From the NCBI GenBank assembly GCA_946885335.1, contig CAMPGG010000040.1:1-17126 (forward strand): 17,126 bases of DNA, read 5' to 3'. A program made the translations under genes and the position numbers. This DNA is from an uncultured Chitinophagaceae bacterium. Its GTDB lineage: Bacteria; Bacteroidota; Bacteroidia; Chitinophagales; Chitinophagaceae. This document shows, in pieces, positions 1-7,614 of this stretch (position 1 is its first letter; the number at the start of each line of letters is the position of its first letter). The notes below the pieces were generated by a model, which ran no database searches, was not told the origin of the DNA, and saw only the letters and a program-made list of their open reading frames with translations.

Positions 1-2624
1 ATCCATACCATCCTTACACTCATAGGCTTCTATTCTTTCTTTTCATCCTATTATACTTAACGCAACCAGCTTTTTCCCAAATTGTAAACCCAGAAAAGAA
101 GTCGCCTTTATTCAAAATGAATGAATTTTTAAAAGATGCATTTGTAATTTCTCCTTATATTTTAATCGTTAAAGACAGTATTTCTTTTCATCAATTATTG
201 GAAAGAAATAAAATTCCCAAACGCAATCTCCATTTCTATAGTTCAGGAAATATTGCTTCTATTGATCTCAGCTTATCCGAAATAAATGCCAATCTTTTAA
301 AATCTGACGCTGTAATATTTATAGATCAAAAAAGAAAACCTGTTGAAGAAATGCAGGTAAAAGGATTTGATTTAAGTGCTAATAAAATTTCCATAGTACA
401 TCATTTATATCCGCAATGGAACGGTGATGGCCTCATTGTTTCAGTGAAAGAACACAAACCCGATACTGCGGATATTGATTTTAAAGGACGAATCATCAAC
501 ACGCTTTTACAATCCTCATCAACCACCACACATGCCACTTTGATGGCAACCATGATAGCCGGGGCAGGAAACACATTTTACAACAGCAAAGGCGTAGCCT
601 GGAAAGCAAAAATCACATCATCAGACTTTAGTTCCCTATTACCCGATCCGGATGAATATTATGAACAACAAAATATTACAGTGCAAAATCATTCTTATGG
701 CACCGGGGTAGAAAATTATTATGGTGCAGATGCAATGGCTTATGATATCAGCACAATAAACAATCCGGACTTGCTTCATATTTTCAGTGCAGGAAATGCA
801 GGAACATCTTCATCCCAAACCGGCATATACCAGGGAATGAATGGATTTGCCAACCTCACCGGTAGTTTTAAAATGGCTAAAAATATTTTAACTGTAGGTG
901 CTGTTGATCCATTCATCCAGGTTCCATTGCAAAGTTCCCGTGGGCCCGCATATGATGGCCGTATAAAACCGGAACTGGTTGCATTTGGTATTGATGGCAG
1001 TTCCGGTTCGGCTGCTGTGGTTTCAGGAATTGCTTTAATGCTGCAGCAGGCATACAAAAGTTTACACCAGGATAGTTTGCCTTCATCCGCTTTGATCAAA
1101 GCCGTTTTAATTAACAGTGCGGACGATATAGGTCCGCCAAATCCTGATTTTATTTCTGGTTATGGAAATGCAAACGCATATAAAGCATTGCAAACAATCA
1201 TAAATAGAAATGTATTACAAGGAACAGTTTCTGAAAATGAAGAAATATTATTTCCAGTACAGGTACCTCAAAACATTAATAAGTTTAAGCTGACCCTTGT
1301 TTGGAATGATTTGCCAGCAACTGCCAATGCAACAAAGGCATTAATAAATGACCTGGATTTAAAATTGATTGCAGGTGCAGAAAGTTGGCAACCATGGGTA
1401 CTGAATCATTTTCCGCACCAGGATTCATTGCTTTTACCAGCGGAACGTAAAAAAGATACATTAAATAATGTTGAACAGATCTCGATAGATAATCCTAACC
1501 CGGGAGATTACACCATTGCTGTAAAAGGAAGTAAAATTGCTGGTTCAGCGCAAAGTTTTTACCTGGCTTATCAATTTGATAGTGCTGATTTTTTTACCTG
1601 GCATTTTCCCATGCATAAACAAAATATTTTTCCAGGTGAAAAGAATATTATCAGATGGGAGAGTGGATATACCAATCAACAAGGCAAACTTGAATATAGT
1701 TTGAATGAAACTGACTGGTTTGTAATCAGCGATAATGTAGATCTAACAAAAGGTTTTATAGAATGGCAGGTGCCTGATACAATTGCGTTGTCATCATTAA
1801 AAATGGTGATTGATGGTAAAACTTTTTTATCCGATCGATTTGGCATTTCCAAGGAAATTAAGTTGTCTGTTGGGTTTCATTGCCAGGATTCCATTTTATT
1901 ATATTGGGATAAAGTAGAGGAAGCCAGTGAATACCAGGTATACAGTTTGGAAGGTAATTATTTAGAACCAATCCTAATGACGAATGATACATTTATGGTG
2001 TTGTCAAAAACTAATCATCCATCCTTATATTTTGCGGTTGCTCCAGTGCTTGATGCTGAACCGCTATTAAAAAGTTTTACAATCAATTATACAACACAGG
2101 GTGTTGAATGTTATTTCAAAAGTTTTTTGGGTGGCATTACAAATAATGAAATTCACTTGCTGCTAAACCTGGGTAGCTTGTACAATATTGCAACTATTGA
2201 TTGGGAAAGGTTTTCATCAAATGGTTTCGAACAATTACACAGGGAGCCGCAATTGAATCAAACTACCTTTAGCTATAATGACATCAACCCCATTATTGGC
2301 GTAAATACCTACCGTGTAAAAATCACCTTAAAAAATGGCCAGGTTATTTACAGTGAGCCTATCACAATATATTATGTTGATGAAAATAATTACCGGGTTT
2401 TTCCAAATCCTGTGAGCCAATATCAACCGGTAAATATAATTTCCCGGCAGGCGGATATTGCATCAATGCAGGTCATCAATAGTTCAGGCGTATTGGTTTT
2501 TGAAAAAAGACTGGATGATGTGATTAATACAATTCCAGCAGGAACGCTCAGTAAAGGTTTTTATATTTTACGCATAATGGATGATAATGGAATGATCACC
2601 CATTTAAAATTGATCGTATTGTAA
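1..2624 (+). CDS. Secreted S8 (subtilisin-like) serine peptidase with T9SS type A sorting domain, 5'-partial
   Basis: The reading frame is open from base 3, so the gene starts left of the window and the ATG at 117 is internal. Bases about 24-80 encode a hydrophobic stretch (RLLFFLFILLYL) ending in AFSQ, a Sec signal peptide. Numbering from the ATG at 117, the S8 core is recognisable: HATLMAT with the catalytic His at 139, oxyanion Asn 227 in SAGNAG, and Ser 296 in GSSGSAA. The strand that normally carries Asp reads VSVKEHKPD, so Glu 112 sits where Asp is expected. Residues about 369-487 form a KP-43-like beta-sandwich (NDLDLKL), followed by further beta modules, one FnIII-like. Residues 759-835 (YRVFPNPVS to the end) are a type IX secretion sorting domain, so the protein should cross the outer membrane and be surface-attached or released. 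It converges on the next gene with a 17-bp gap. Peptidase activity is uncertain because of the Asp motif. Confidence 0.9.
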   Translation, partial: PYHPYTHRLLFFLFILLYLTQPAFSQIVNPEKKSPLFKMNEFLKDAFVISPYILIVKDSISFHQLLERNKIPKRNLHFYSSGNIASIDLSLSEINANLLKSDAVIFIDQKRKPVEEMQVKGFDLSANKISIVHHLYPQWNGDGLIVSVKEHKPDTADIDFKGRIINTLLQSSSTTTHATLMATMIAGAGNTFYNSKGVAWKAKITSSDFSSLLPDPDEYYEQQNITVQNHSYGTGVENYYGADAMAYDISTINNPDLLHIFSAGNAGTSSSQTGIYQGMNGFANLTGSFKMAKNILTVGAVDPFIQVPLQSSRGPAYDGRIKPELVAFGIDGSSGSAAVVSGIALMLQQAYKSLHQDSLPSSALIKAVLINSADDIGPPNPDFISGYGNANAYKALQTIINRNVLQGTVSENEEILFPVQVPQNINKFKLTLVWNDLPATANATKALINDLDLKLIAGAESWQPWVLNHFPHQDSLLLPAERKKDTLNNVEQISIDNPNPGDYTIAVKGSKIAGSAQSFYLAYQFDSADFFTWHFPMHKQNIFPGEKNIIRWESGYTNQQGKLEYSLNETDWFVISDNVDLTKGFIEWQVPDTIALSSLKMVIDGKTFLSDRFGISKEIKLSVGFHCQDSILLYWDKVEEASEYQVYSLEGNYLEPILMTNDTFMVLSKTNHPSLYFAVAPVLDAEPLLKSFTINYTTQGVECYFKSFLGGITNNEIHLLLNLGSLYNIATIDWERFSSNGFEQLHREPQLNQTTFSYNDINPIIGVNTYRVKITLKNGQVIYSEPITIYYVDENNYRVFPNPVSQYQPVNIISRQADIASMQVINSSGVLVFEKRLDDVINTIPAGTLSKGFYILRIMDDNGMITHLKLIVL

Positions 2625-2641
2625 CTGTGTTAAGTGGATTA

Positions 2642-3904
2642 TTATCTCAGCATATCCGAAACCCATTGCATGGTTAAACCCGCAAGGTAAGCACCATATG
2701 TGCCAACAGCATATCCCAATACCGCCAGCAAAACACCAACCGGTGCCAGGTATTTATTAAATGCGGCCGCAACTATGGGAGCAGAAGCTGCACCACCAAT
2801 ATTTGCCTGGCTGCCTACTGCAACAAAAAAGAATGGTGCCCTGATAATTTTAGCCACAACCAGCATGATAATTATATGGAACGTGATCCACAATGCGCCG
2901 ATCAGGAACAGTATAGGATTATCAAATAAGGCTTTCAGGTCCATGTTCATTCCAATAGTGGCCACCAAAAAATAAAGAAATACCGAACCCATATCTGATG
3001 CGCCAATGGCTTCAAGCTTACGTACACGTGTAAACGAAAGTGTAACACCTAACGTAGTGGCAATTACAACCAGCCAGAAAAAAGTACTGGTCAACGAATA
3101 TTTTTCAGATCCCGGAACATTTTCGGCAAACCAGGGAGCAATAATATCGGCAAAAAAATGTGCGATTCCTGTAATGGCAAATGCAATTCCACCAAGTATC
3201 ATCCATTCTCTTGTTCCTCTTTTTTGTTGCACGGAATTTAATTCCAGCGTTTCCATTTTCTTTTCCAGTTCCAAAATGGCCGAATTGTCCGCATTCAACC
3301 AGCGGTTTATTTTTTCTCTATGTTGTGATCCGTATAATAAAATGCCCATCCAGAGATTAGCCACTAAAACATCAACGGCAATCATTTGTCCGAACAAGGG
3401 TTTACTGGCTCCAAAAACTTCAAGCATAGCTGCCTGGTTAGCGCCGCCACCAATCCAGCTGCCCGCAATGGTTGATAAACCACGCCAGACTTCTTCATCG
3501 CCATACATAAGTGTGTCGGGAGAAATGGATCCAACCAAAGCAAGCACCAATGGACCTCCCACCATTACGCCGAAAGTACCGGCAAAGAACATGATCAGCG
3601 ATTTGCCTCCTAATTTTCTAAGGGAGGGAATATCCACACTCATAGTTAGCAAGACTAAACTGGCTGGCAAAAAATAACGGGAAGCCACAGTGTATAATCC
3701 GGAAGCTTCACCGGAAATAATTCCAAACGTATTGAACAGCGCAGGTATAAAATAACAAAGCAGGATACTGGGAATGATCCGGTAAAATTTATTCCAGAAT
3801 GAAATTTTGGAACCGGATGTATAAAAAATAAAAGCCAGAATAGCCATTAATATACCCAAAACAACAGCATCATTTGTAACCAGGGCGGTGTTAGTTTCGT
3901 TCAT
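2642..3904 (-). CDS. DUF819 family integral membrane protein
   Basis: This 420-residue polytopic inner-membrane protein matches the DUF819 (YjcL-like) family in length and pattern. Two glycine-rich motifs mark the family: GSWIGGGANQAAM at residues 148-160 and GSQANIGGAASAP at 364-376. They lie in the two halves of the protein, which suggests an inverted internal repeat as in many secondary transporters. A charged segment at about 192-232, rich in Lys and Glu, separates the halves and is probably a cytoplasmic loop. About ten or more hydrophobic segments are visible, starting at residue 13. No substrate is established for this family that I can state with confidence, and nothing in the neighbourhood suggests one. 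The ATG at 3904 has no clear Shine-Dalgarno sequence, as usual in Bacteroidota. The gene is divergent from the DoxX gene and convergent with the S8 peptidase. Confidence 0.9.
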   Translation of the reverse strand: MNETNTALVTNDAVVLGILMAILAFIFYTSGSKISFWNKFYRIIPSILLCYFIPALFNTFGIISGEASGLYTVASRYFLPASLVLLTMSVDIPSLRKLGGKSLIMFFAGTFGVMVGGPLVLALVGSISPDTLMYGDEEVWRGLSTIAGSWIGGGANQAAMLEVFGASKPLFGQMIAVDVLVANLWMGILLYGSQHREKINRWLNADNSAILELEKKMETLELNSVQQKRGTREWMILGGIAFAITGIAHFFADIIAPWFAENVPGSEKYSLTSTFFWLVVIATTLGVTLSFTRVRKLEAIGASDMGSVFLYFLVATIGMNMDLKALFDNPILFLIGALWITFHIIIMLVVAKIIRAPFFFVAVGSQANIGGAASAPIVAAAFNKYLAPVGVLLAVLGYAVGTYGAYLAGLTMQWVSDMLR

Positions 3905-3953
3905 GCAAAATTTTTAAGTGCCCAAGATATTAAAAGAAGTTTGAAATGAAGGG

Positions 3954-3981
3954 TTGCCATTGTTGCCTATCAATAAATTTG
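3954..3981 (+). promoter_or_regulatory. Candidate Bacteroidota promoter for the DoxX gene
   Basis: TTG at 3954-3956, a 17-bp spacer and TAAATTTG at 3974-3981 match the Bacteroidota -33 (TTG) and -7 (TAnnTTTG) elements. A transcript starting near 3988 would have a leader of about 90 bases before the ATG at 4081. This is a pattern match only, in AT-rich DNA. Confidence 0.45.
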
Positions 3982-4080
3982 TAAATACAACACCCGGCAC
4001 CCTGGGCTAAATTTATTATCCGGGACTTCCCATAAAAATTCGGTAAATTAGGATATACATTCACACCTAAATATCAATGT

Positions 4081-4524
4081 ATGAATACCTTGGAACGCAT
4101 TGGCCATTGGGGTGATACACATCATCCGTTATGGGTTGATATTATCCGCATTTTTTTGGGCATATTCCTGGTTTATACAGGCATTCTCTTCTTAGAAAAT
4201 ACAAGTGCTATTGTAAGCCTGGTGGGTAGTAGTCTTTCATTCAGTCAATTTGCTTTGGTACTGATCACGCACTATGTTGTTTTTGCGCATATACTTGGTG
4301 GTATACTGATAGCCGTAGGGGTTTTAACGAGGTTTGCTGCACTGATACAAATCCCCATTTTGTTAGGGGCAGTTATATTGGTGAATAATCCTGCTGGAAT
4401 TATGAAGCCATATTCAATCTGGCTGGTTTCATTTTTGGTTCTTTTATTATTGATCTATTTTTTAATTGCAGGTAATGGAAGGTTATCGCTGAACTGGGAA
4501 GAGAAGACAAAAAATAAAACTTAA
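4081..4524 (+). CDS. DoxX family membrane protein
   Basis: A 147-residue protein with about four membrane spans, near residues 18-38, 58-81, 85-102 and 112-130. This is the size and topology of DoxX/DoxD-like proteins. The segment HILGGILIAVGVLTRFAALI (residues 70-89) is the most DoxX-like part: a Gly-rich helix, a short turn containing TR, then the next helix. Members sit in the cytoplasmic membrane and have been linked to quinone or thiosulfate redox chemistry and to oxidative stress in some bacteria, but no specific role can be assigned here. The N-terminus (ERIGHWGDTHHPLW) is soluble and His-rich, and the C-terminus is short and basic. The gene stands alone, divergent from the DUF819 gene and convergent with the hibernation factor. 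Its stop codon lies inside an inverted repeat that may terminate both transcripts. Confidence 0.87.
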   Translation: MNTLERIGHWGDTHHPLWVDIIRIFLGIFLVYTGILFLENTSAIVSLVGSSLSFSQFALVLITHYVVFAHILGGILIAVGVLTRFAALIQIPILLGAVILVNNPAGIMKPYSIWLVSFLVLLLLIYFLIAGNGRLSLNWEEKTKNKT

Positions 4525-4560
4525 ACCAACCAGCTATTTGCCAATTGATTTAAGTTTTAT
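4514..4560. terminator. Perfect 12-bp inverted repeat between convergent genes, possible bidirectional terminator
   Basis: ATAAAACTTAAA at 4514-4525 is the exact reverse complement of TTTAAGTTTTAT at 4549-4560, with a 23-base loop. It overlaps the DoxX stop codon and lies 15 bases past the 3' end of the minus-strand hibernation gene. The arms are AT-rich, so the stem is weak for its length. Its position between convergent 3' ends is the main reason to call it a terminator. Confidence 0.5.
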
Positions 4561-4575
4561 ATGTAAAACGGTTAA

Positions 4576-4881
4576 TTATTTTTTCTGAAGCTGCCTGCGC
4601 AGTTTTTCTTCCACACTTTTGAGAAGAGGGAGCCAGTGCTCGCCGGTATCAGAAGCAAATACATCCGGGCCGGGTATACCAACCCGCATGCTTACAGATT
4701 TATTATTCGTTGGTTGATTGGCTTCAACATTAAAATAAACATCTACCCAATTTATTTTAGTAGCATGCCTTTGTAATTTATCGATAGCATTTCTCACTTC
4801 CTGCTGAACATCATCATGTATGTTGATATCAACTGCTTGCACATCCACCTTAATACCCTGGTAATTTTCTGTATAATTCAT
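4576..4881 (-). CDS. Short HPF/RaiA-family ribosome hibernation factor
   Basis: A 101-residue protein with the beta-alpha-beta-beta-beta-alpha pattern expected of the HPF/RaiA (sigma-54 modulation) family. The strand KVDVQAVDI lies at about residues 11-19, a helix at 22-40 (DDVQQEVRNAIDKLQRHA), strands at about 44-54 and 61-70, and a C-terminal amphipathic helix at 82-99 (LLKSVEEKLRRQLQKK). Family members bind the 30S decoding region in stationary phase and block translation. The length fits the short form, with no C-terminal dimerisation domain. The sequence is divergent, so I call the family from fold pattern and size rather than a signature motif. The start has an unusually good Shine-Dalgarno-like GAGGA about 5 bases upstream on the minus strand, uncommon in this phylum. 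The gene is divergent from the CHRD lipoprotein. Confidence 0.72.
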   Translation of the reverse strand: MNYTENYQGIKVDVQAVDINIHDDVQQEVRNAIDKLQRHATKINWVDVYFNVEANQPTNNKSVSMRVGIPGPDVFASDTGEHWLPLLKSVEEKLRRQLQKK

Positions 4882-4927
4882 ATTCCTCGTTTTATTTATA
4901 ATACATTTTTGTGATCAAAATTGTTTG

Positions 4928-4992
4928 TTATATCAATGGATATAAAAAAATCGAACCAGCAGGCAACTTATATTTTTTTTTGTTCGATATAA
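4928..4992. promoter_or_regulatory. Nested inverted repeats in a divergent promoter region
   Basis: TTATATC (4928-4934) can pair with GATATAA at 4939-4945 (4-base loop) or with the second GATATAA at 4986-4992. ATCGAAC (4950-4956) can pair with GTTCGAT (4982-4988), which overlaps that second copy. The region lies between the divergent starts of the hibernation factor and the CHRD lipoprotein, so it could hold operator sites or a leader structure. The DNA is very AT-rich and chance is a real alternative. No good TAnnTTTG box was found on either strand here. Confidence 0.3.
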
Positions 4993-5099
4993 TTGGGATC
5001 TTAAATAACTGAATTTTACCTTCTTCTTTCCCCTTTGAACAATCAAATGATTTTAATGAAAACTTCCATTTTTATTTTTTAATCTTTAATTGATTGATC

Positions 5100-5603
5100 A
5101 TGAAAAAAACTTCATTTCAAACCATTTTGATGGCAGGCATTGTTTTGCTCTTCTCCTGCCAGAAAGAAAGAATGCCAGAATCTGCAAAAGACGTCAATGT
5201 ATTAGAAGTCCCTATGGCTGCACATAAGGCGAATGGCGGTGGACCCTATGTTCTGAATATGCTGGTTCACCTGAGTGGTGAAAATGAAGTGCCCGCAGTG
5301 AACACTACAGCAAAAGGCCGGGTTCATTTAAGATTAACAGCTGACAGAATCCTTTATTCAAAAATTATGGTTGATCAACTGGAAGAAGGGGATGCCTTGC
5401 GTTTTGCACATGTACATCTTGGTGCAACCGGCGTTAATGGACCTGTCAGAATCTTCCTGGCTCATACGCCTGATGATTTTGGTAAAAATATGGTGCAAAC
5501 GTTAACCCCCGAACAATATGATTTGTTACTGAACGAGGAAGTTTATGCAAATGCCCATTCTAACTTTTATCCTATGGGTATTGTAAGGGGCCAGATCAGG
5601 TAA
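5100..5603 (+). CDS. CHRD domain-containing lipoprotein
   Basis: I chose the ATG at 5100 over an in-frame TTG six bases upstream because it gives a clean lipoprotein signal: MKKTSF, a hydrophobic core, then LFSC with the lipidated Cys at residue 20. The mature part is exported and membrane-anchored. Residues about 56-167 form a CHRD domain (named after chordin): LSGENEVPAV at 58-67, the central block AHVHLGATGVNGPV at 103-116, and NAHSNFYPMGIVRGQIR at 151-167, which closes the domain. The protein is 167 residues and is essentially signal, short linker and one CHRD domain. CHRD proteins are common in Bacteroidota, but their bacterial function is not known. The gene is monocistronic, divergent from the hibernation factor, and converges on the tandem secreted pair with a 10-bp gap. 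Confidence 0.9.
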   Translation: MKKTSFQTILMAGIVLLFSCQKERMPESAKDVNVLEVPMAAHKANGGGPYVLNMLVHLSGENEVPAVNTTAKGRVHLRLTADRILYSKIMVDQLEEGDALRFAHVHLGATGVNGPVRIFLAHTPDDFGKNMVQTLTPEQYDLLLNEEVYANAHSNFYPMGIVRGQIR

Positions 5604-5616
5604 GCTGATTTTTTTA
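5593..5616 (+). terminator. Weak hairpin plus T-run at the CHRD gene stop codon
   Basis: ATCAG (5595-5599), loop GTAAG, CTGAT (5605-5609), extendable by a G-T and an A-T pair, followed by a T-run to 5616. The hairpin contains the TAA stop of the CHRD gene and reaches the 3' end of the opposing gene. The stem is short, so this is a modest candidate for an intrinsic terminator. Confidence 0.4.
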
Positions 5617-6471
5617 TTCTTTTTTAAATGCCGAATCAGGTTTTTCATAGATGAACCTGACCATGGCATTTTTTTGTTCATCCGAAGTAAGATAAAGCTG
5701 GTAACGTTTACTGCCTGCAGTAACGATCATCAAAGCTGTATTAGGAGGTATGGTCCCGAGATTTTGACCAACCATAACAATTTCCTGTTCAATTTTTTGT
5801 GCATCTACACGAACAAAAACCGTAATGGGCACTGTTGTTAATCCCTTGTTTAAAACAATCGTTTGATTATTGGCATATACAGAAATGGTATCACCATCAA
5901 TAATTCCATTATCATAAAAATCAAGGCGGATATTTCCTGTATCAACTTTAATCTCCCGCACCAATTCGTTTTTTCGTGTAGTTAACTTTTTAGGTAAAGC
6001 ATTTTTATTTTCGATTTCCTTAAAGGCAGATTCCTGTATACGCTTCAGGACAATTGTTCCCGGGGGGCAAACACCAGCATTATTGATCATCTGTCCACCC
6101 ATGGTTCCACTAAGCGTTTCTATTTTATCTTCTTTTTTATAAACCAATGCATATTTTTTTATGCAGGGAACGCAATCGGGAGGTACATGATAAGTCAGGA
6201 TTTTGATTTCGTTTATCGCCAGCACCATTCCGCGGGTATCATAGCTTCCATCAAATTCTTCTTTTACATAATTCTGTAAGTCAGAGTAATGATATGAAAC
6301 GCCGGAAATATTTTGTTTATCATCGATATTGATTTGCAGTTCAAGATTGTAAACGGTAAAACATCCACCGGGACTTAACGTCAAAGTGCCCTTCCAGATG
6401 CCGTTTAACTCCTGCGAACCTGCGGGAATAACAATAAACAAAAACAATAAAATTTGTATTAACCGGTGCAT
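5614..6471 (-). CDS. Secreted two-domain protein of unknown function (short paralogue)
   Basis: A 285-residue protein that I do not recognise as a named family. It starts with a Sec signal (MHRLIQILLFLFIVIPAGSQ, likely cut near GSQ). The N-terminal domain, about residues 20-150, opens with ELNGIWKGTL and contains GVSYHYSD, a CVPC cysteine pair and VCPPG, then ends in TIVLKRIQ. It looks like an all-beta, lipocalin-like fold. A short linker leads to the C-terminal module, about residues 165-280, with LDFYDNGIIDGDTISVYANN, NLGTIPPNTALMIVTAGSKR and DEQKNAMVRFIYEKPD. The gene upstream, 60 bp away on the same strand, encodes the same two domains in the same order, so this is a tandem duplication and perhaps one transcript. 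There is no T9SS sorting domain and no lipobox, so the protein is probably periplasmic. Function is unknown. Confidence 0.85.
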   Translation of the reverse strand: MHRLIQILLFLFIVIPAGSQELNGIWKGTLTLSPGGCFTVYNLELQINIDDKQNISGVSYHYSDLQNYVKEEFDGSYDTRGMVLAINEIKILTYHVPPDCVPCIKKYALVYKKEDKIETLSGTMGGQMINNAGVCPPGTIVLKRIQESAFKEIENKNALPKKLTTRKNELVREIKVDTGNIRLDFYDNGIIDGDTISVYANNQTIVLNKGLTTVPITVFVRVDAQKIEQEIVMVGQNLGTIPPNTALMIVTAGSKRYQLYLTSDEQKNAMVRFIYEKPDSAFKKE

Positions 6472-6531
6472 TATAATTGAAAATAGAAAAAAAGCTGTTT
6501 GGTGGATTTAAATTTATGCAAACGGTAATGC

Positions 6532-7575
6532 TTAATCTGGTTTTCGATATTTAAATCGAACCAATGCATTTTTTTGATCGGTTGATGTGATATTTACCTG
6601 GTAACGCTGACCGCCTGCCTGCACGATCATCAAAGAAGTGTTAGGAGGAATACGACCCAGGTTTTCTGCAACCATGACCAATTCATTTTCACCACCATCT
6701 TCATCAAGATTTAGGGTAATAGTTAATGGAGAAGTGGATAATCGTTTTTTATCCAAAACCAGTTTATTATTGAAATAGACGGAAACAGTATCGTCATCAA
6801 TTTCTCCATTATCGTATAATCTTACTATTACCTGGCTCGTACTTACTTCAAAGGTCCGTGCCAGTTCATTTGACCTTGTTTTTAAAATAGGTGGAGCAGG
6901 CGTAATTTCTTTTTCTTTTGGCTTGATTACAGGCGTTTCTATTTTTTTCTCTTCTTCTTTTTTAACCGGTTCATCTGTTTTTGGCGGAACATTTTTCGGC
7001 GTTTCTTTCTTAGGCTCCGGTTTTTTCTCCGTTTCTTTTGGTGTTACTTTCGGAGGAATTCTGCGAGGCTGATCTCTTAAAAAAGGTTCTACATAAAAGT
7101 CACTAGTCTTCACTCTTCTTAAAAATACTTTACCACCTCCGCAATCACCCCATTGACCATTGAGTCGGGGATTCATCCTGTTTTCTGATTTGCCTACGTA
7201 GCTGCCTTCCAGGAATTCCTCCGGACCTGATTTTACATAGCTGAAATTATAATTCATGATACAGGTGCCGCCACCTGTTGTACTTTTTACTTCGACGGTT
7301 TTGGTTTCCTGGATTTGAAATTGTTTTTCTGATCTCAGGTATCTGCCAGTCATATTTGCTTTACCGTAAAACCGCACATCCAAATAAGAATAGGAAACCC
7401 CTGTAACAATTGATGATTTATTTTGAATGATCTGGAATTCCAGTTTGTAGTTCTCCCCATATTCAGTAATAAAATAGCCACGCCAAATACCTGTCAGATC
7501 CTGTGCGGCTGTAGAAAATTGGAAAAGAAAAATAACAATTGCAAGCAATGATATCCTGGGTAAAGGTCTTACCAT
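6532..7575 (-). CDS. Secreted two-domain protein of unknown function with a Pro/Lys/Glu-rich linker (long paralogue)
   Basis: A 347-residue protein with signal peptide MVRPLPRISLLAIVIFLFQF followed by STAAQ, probably cut before Gln. The N-terminal domain (about residues 25-155) starts DLTGIWRGYF, includes GVSYSYLD, GGGTCIMNY and GDCGGGKVFLRRVK, and aligns by eye with the downstream paralogue. Residues about 170-230 are a low-complexity linker of Pro, Lys and Glu (such as KKPEPKKETPKNVPPKTDEP), which accounts for nearly all of the 62-residue length difference. The C-terminal module (about 232-347) carries RLYDNGEIDDDTVSVYFNN, NLGRIPPNTSLMIVQAGGQR and DQKNALVRFKYRKPD. I know this C-terminal block as recurrent in Bacteroidota secreted proteins but not under an assigned name. 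The linker could span peptidoglycan or tether the module away from the first domain; that is inference. The gene is divergent from thrS. Confidence 0.85.
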   Translation of the reverse strand: MVRPLPRISLLAIVIFLFQFSTAAQDLTGIWRGYFITEYGENYKLEFQIIQNKSSIVTGVSYSYLDVRFYGKANMTGRYLRSEKQFQIQETKTVEVKSTTGGGTCIMNYNFSYVKSGPEEFLEGSYVGKSENRMNPRLNGQWGDCGGGKVFLRRVKTSDFYVEPFLRDQPRRIPPKVTPKETEKKPEPKKETPKNVPPKTDEPVKKEEEKKIETPVIKPKEKEITPAPPILKTRSNELARTFEVSTSQVIVRLYDNGEIDDDTVSVYFNNKLVLDKKRLSTSPLTITLNLDEDGGENELVMVAENLGRIPPNTSLMIVQAGGQRYQVNITSTDQKNALVRFKYRKPD

Positions 7576-7614
7576 AGAAGCGTGAAATTAGCAAATTAGT
7601 TTTTATCGACGCCT

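Noticed and set aside
776..1099. Minus-strand open frame within the S8 peptidase
   Set aside because: It is antisense to the region carrying the oxyanion Asn and catalytic Ser and has no start signal or domain.
2625..2641. Terminator between the S8 and DUF819 genes
   Set aside because: The 17-bp gap and flanks show no complementary arms.
3006..3677. Plus-strand open frame of 223 codons
   Set aside because: It lies fully opposite the DUF819 gene, has a low-complexity Ser/Pro/Thr composition typical of an antisense frame, and shows no domain.
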